NCBI RefSeq assembly: GCF_007992115.1 | Contig: NZ_BJZQ01000002.1 | Coordinates: 1-64,000 of the forward strand | Source: Aeromicrobium flavum | GTDB lineage: Bacteria > Actinomycetota > Actinomycetes > Propionibacteriales > Nocardioidaceae | Reading direction: 5' to 3' | Length of the DNA: 64,000 nt | Notes under the pieces: model-generated | Seen by the model: only the letters and a program-made list of their open reading frames with translations | The model's database searches: none | Told to the model about the DNA's origin: nothing | Program-made: the position numbers and the translations under genes | Part shown: piece by piece, positions 62,601 through 64,000 of the stretch | How the letters are laid out: each line of letters opens with the position of its first letter | How positions within the stretch are numbered: position 1 is the stretch's first letter

Positions 62601-62684
62601 GTGGCACCCGTGGCTCCGTCGTGGACGGGGCCCGGATGAGCCGTCAGATGTTCAGGGTGCTGCGTTGAAGAAGAGGTGTTCTGG

Positions 62685-62798
62685 TCAGCCCTGGCGCTGC
62701 TTGTGGCGCGGGTTCTCGCAGATCACCATGACGCGGCCGTGGCGACGGATCACCTTGCACTTGTCACAGATCTTCTTCACGCTCGGGTTGACCTTCAT
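62685..62798 (-). CDS. rpmJ: 50S ribosomal protein L36
   Basis: This 37-residue protein has [20 protein letters not shown] and keeps the zinc-binding set Cys11, Cys14, Cys27 and His32, so it is the C-plus form. It lies 49 bases past infA, the usual neighbour. Confidence 0.97.
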   Translation of the reverse strand: MKVNPSVKKICDKCKVIRRHGRVMVICENPRHKQRQG

Positions 62799-62847
62799 CG
62801 AGAAGCTCTCTCTTCGGTACGAACTGAACGTGGGGGATGTGGAATTG

Positions 62848-63069
62848 TCACTTGTAGCGGTAGACGATGCGACCTCGGCTGAGGTCGTACGGCGAGAGTT
62901 CCACCACGACCCGGTCCTCGGGGAGGATCCGGATGTAGTGCTGGCGCATCTTGCCGCTGATGTGGGCCAGGACCTTGTGGCCGTTGGCCAGCTCGACCCG
63001 GAACATCGCGTTGGGCAGGGCCTCGACGACCGCACCCTCCATCTCGATGACGCCTTCTTTTTTCGCCAT
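62848..63069 (-). CDS. infA: Translation initiation factor IF-1
   Basis: IF-1 binds the A site during initiation. The 73-residue product [20 protein letters not shown] is a complete S1-like OB domain ending in [26 protein letters not shown] ribosome-binding site precedes the ATG. It is the first gene of the operon, about 104 bases after the predicted start of transcription. Confidence 0.98.
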   Translation of the reverse strand: MAKKEGVIEMEGAVVEALPNAMFRVELANGHKVLAHISGKMRQHYIRILPEDRVVVELSPYDLSRGRIVYRYK

Positions 63070-63179
63070 ACACCTCAACTTCTTCGTATCGACTGTTCGA
63101 CCCGGCACGCGCACGTGTCCCCGCCCGTTCCCGGGCTGCCTGGGGGCATGGGGATACGGCCCGACAAGGCCGACACACA

Positions 63180-63209
63180 AGTCTACGTCGAAGGGGGCCT
63201 TCGACTCAA
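63180..63209 (-). promoter_or_regulatory. Promoter of the infA-rpmJ-rpsM-rpsK-rpsD-rpoA-rplQ operon
   Basis: On the minus strand TTGAGT (63209-63204) and TAGACT (63185-63180) are 18 bases apart. The spacer contains the hairpin-like TCGAAGGGGGCCTTCGA in plus orientation. It leaves a leader of roughly 100 bases before infA, which holds no recognised riboswitch. Confidence 0.7.
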
Positions 63210-63229
63210 ATCGAGTCCTGCGCGGGGTC

Positions 63230-63595
63230 TCAGACGCCCCAGGGGATGCCGGCCTGCAGCACGGCCTCGTCGAGCGCGGCGGTGCGCAGTCCGGTGATCT
63301 GCTGGTAGTCCGGGTCGGCCACCATCTGGCTGAACGCCTCGCGCGAGGGGTACCGCACGAGCAGCACGGCGTCCCACGCCCAGCCGTCGGGCGCGACCAG
63401 CGCGGTGGACAGGTTGCCCGCGTACACGACCTCGCCGCCGACCTTCGCCAGGAACGGGACGATCCGCTCGCTGTACTCGCGGTAGGACGCGACACCGTCG
63501 GGCCGGAACTGCAACAGGTTCAGCATGACGACCCCTCCCCCGGGGTCCTCGGACAGGAATCGCTTGAGGTCCGCACCGGTGGGATCGACTGCCAT
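63230..63595 (-). CDS. DUF1330 family protein
   Basis: The 121-residue protein has the ferredoxin-like alpha+beta fold of DUF1330, with [21 protein letters not shown], a [10 protein letters not shown] strand and [19 protein letters not shown]. No enzymatic role is known. It converges on nothing and lies just upstream of the infA promoter, with its stop 20 bases before the -35. Confidence 0.85.
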   Translation of the reverse strand: MAVDPTGADLKRFLSEDPGGGVVMLNLLQFRPDGVASYREYSERIVPFLAKVGGEVVYAGNLSTALVAPDGWAWDAVLLVRYPSREAFSQMVADPDYQQITGLRTAALDEAVLQAGIPWGV

Positions 63596-63614
63596 GCCCC
63601 GACCCTAGCCGCGG

Positions 63615-64000
63615 TCAGCCGAGCGCGGTGATCAACGCGCGGTGGAACGCGCCGCCGCGCTCGAGCGTCTCGACCGCCACCTTCTCGTTCGGCGCGTGGA
63701 TCGAGTCGCGCTGCGCCCGCGTCATGTGCAGCGGCGCGAAGCGGTAGACCGAGTCGCTGATCCGGGTGAAGTGGCGCGCGTCGGTGCCGCCCGTCTGCAC
63801 GTAGGGAACGACGTGCACGTCGGGCCCGAGCACGCCGATGGCGTCGCACAGAGCGCGCCACGCGTCGTTGTCGGTGCGCGACACCGGCGGCGGGTCCTCG
63901 CCGTCCATCCGCTCGATTTCGACCTCGAGCCCGCGGAACAGCCGCTCCAGCCTGAGCCGCAGCCGCTCCTTGGTGTCCCCCACCGCGAGTCGGACGTTGA
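63615..64000 (-). CDS. M20 family metallopeptidase, C-terminal part (cut by window edge)
   Basis: The gene enters from beyond the window end. The visible 128 residues begin NVRLAVGDTKERL, matching the end of the dimerisation domain of M20 carboxypeptidase-like enzymes. They continue with YVQTGGTDARHFTRI, whose TDARHF block is typical of the PM20D1-type subgroup (which hydrolyses N-acyl amino acids). HAPNEKVAVETLERG closes the metal site. The metal ligands of the N-terminal half are outside the window. Confidence 0.85.
   Translation of the reverse strand, partial: NVRLAVGDTKERLRLRLERLFRGLEVEIERMDGEDPPPVSRTDNDAWRALCDAIGVLGPDVHVVPYVQTGGTDARHFTRISDSVYRFAPLHMTRAQRDSIHAPNEKVAVETLERGGAFHRALITALG

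Noticed and set aside
63070-63179. Riboswitch in the infA leader
   Set aside because: The leader of about 100 bases shows no known riboswitch core, only unrelated GC-rich sequence.

Overview
The window is about 70% G+C, uses many GTG starts, and carries genes typical of actinomycetes: DUF5709, GNAT-TsaE, HxlR and LigB-like DNA ligase. The ribosomal gene order (infA-rpmJ-rpsM-rpsK-rpsD-rpoA-rplQ and rplM-rpsI-glmM) points to an actinobacterium. A member of Propionibacteriales/Nocardioidaceae (Aeromicrobium- or Nocardioides-like) is my inference; nothing in the sequence proves the genus.

Layout. (1) 0-15.2 kb, mostly minus strand, is housekeeping. It runs rplM, rpsI, glmM and a GNAT gene; a second GNAT gene and coaA; then a tightly coupled run of glmS, nnr, alr, an alpha/beta hydrolase, a GNAT-TsaE fusion, tsaB, rimI, a membrane protein, DUF5709, plsC-like and tsaD. 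Many junctions are ATGA overlaps. (2) 15.4-27.5 kb, mostly plus strand, holds gltA, a tandem HxlR regulator, truA-NUDIX-YjbR-RsmC-like methyltransferase, a single-chain biotin-dependent acyl-CoA carboxylase, an AbiE-like toxin-antitoxin pair and a LigB-like DNA ligase. (3) 27.6-56.7 kb is a catabolic island of about 29 kb. It holds three family-5 solute-binding lipoproteins, one Dpp/Opp-type permease-ATPase set, four acyl-CoA dehydrogenases, two crotonase-fold proteins, a MaoC hydratase, a thiolase, two acyl-CoA ligases, three SDRs, an APH-type kinase, a HAD phosphatase, a hotdog thioesterase, an MFS exporter and two TetR regulators. (4) 56.7-64 kb returns to core genes: DUF3253, a secreted subtilase, then rplQ-rpoA-rpsD-rpsK-rpsM-rpmJ-infA, DUF1330 and the 3' part of an M20 peptidase. 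The island therefore sits between rplQ and truA/rplM, genes that are close neighbours in many actinobacteria.

How the island may work. I read ten related 15-bp palindromes, YTGAA-N5-ATTCA and variants. They lie at nearly every island promoter, usually between the -35 and -10, and one lies in front of the acyl-CoA carboxylase at 20.5 kb, outside the island. This suggests one regulon, most likely controlled by one or both TetR proteins. The gene content resembles an unfused form of the eukaryotic ACAD10 protein (HAD + APH kinase + acyl-CoA dehydrogenase) combined with the ligase and SDR functions seen in the levulinate (lva) pathway of Pseudomonas putida. The working model is ABC-mediated uptake of an oxygenated acid or acyl conjugate, CoA activation, phosphorylation of a hydroxyl group, loss of phosphate through an ACAD10/11-type enzyme, then beta-oxidation. 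The substrate cannot be read from sequence.

No rRNA, tRNA, CRISPR array, riboswitch or transposase was recognised.
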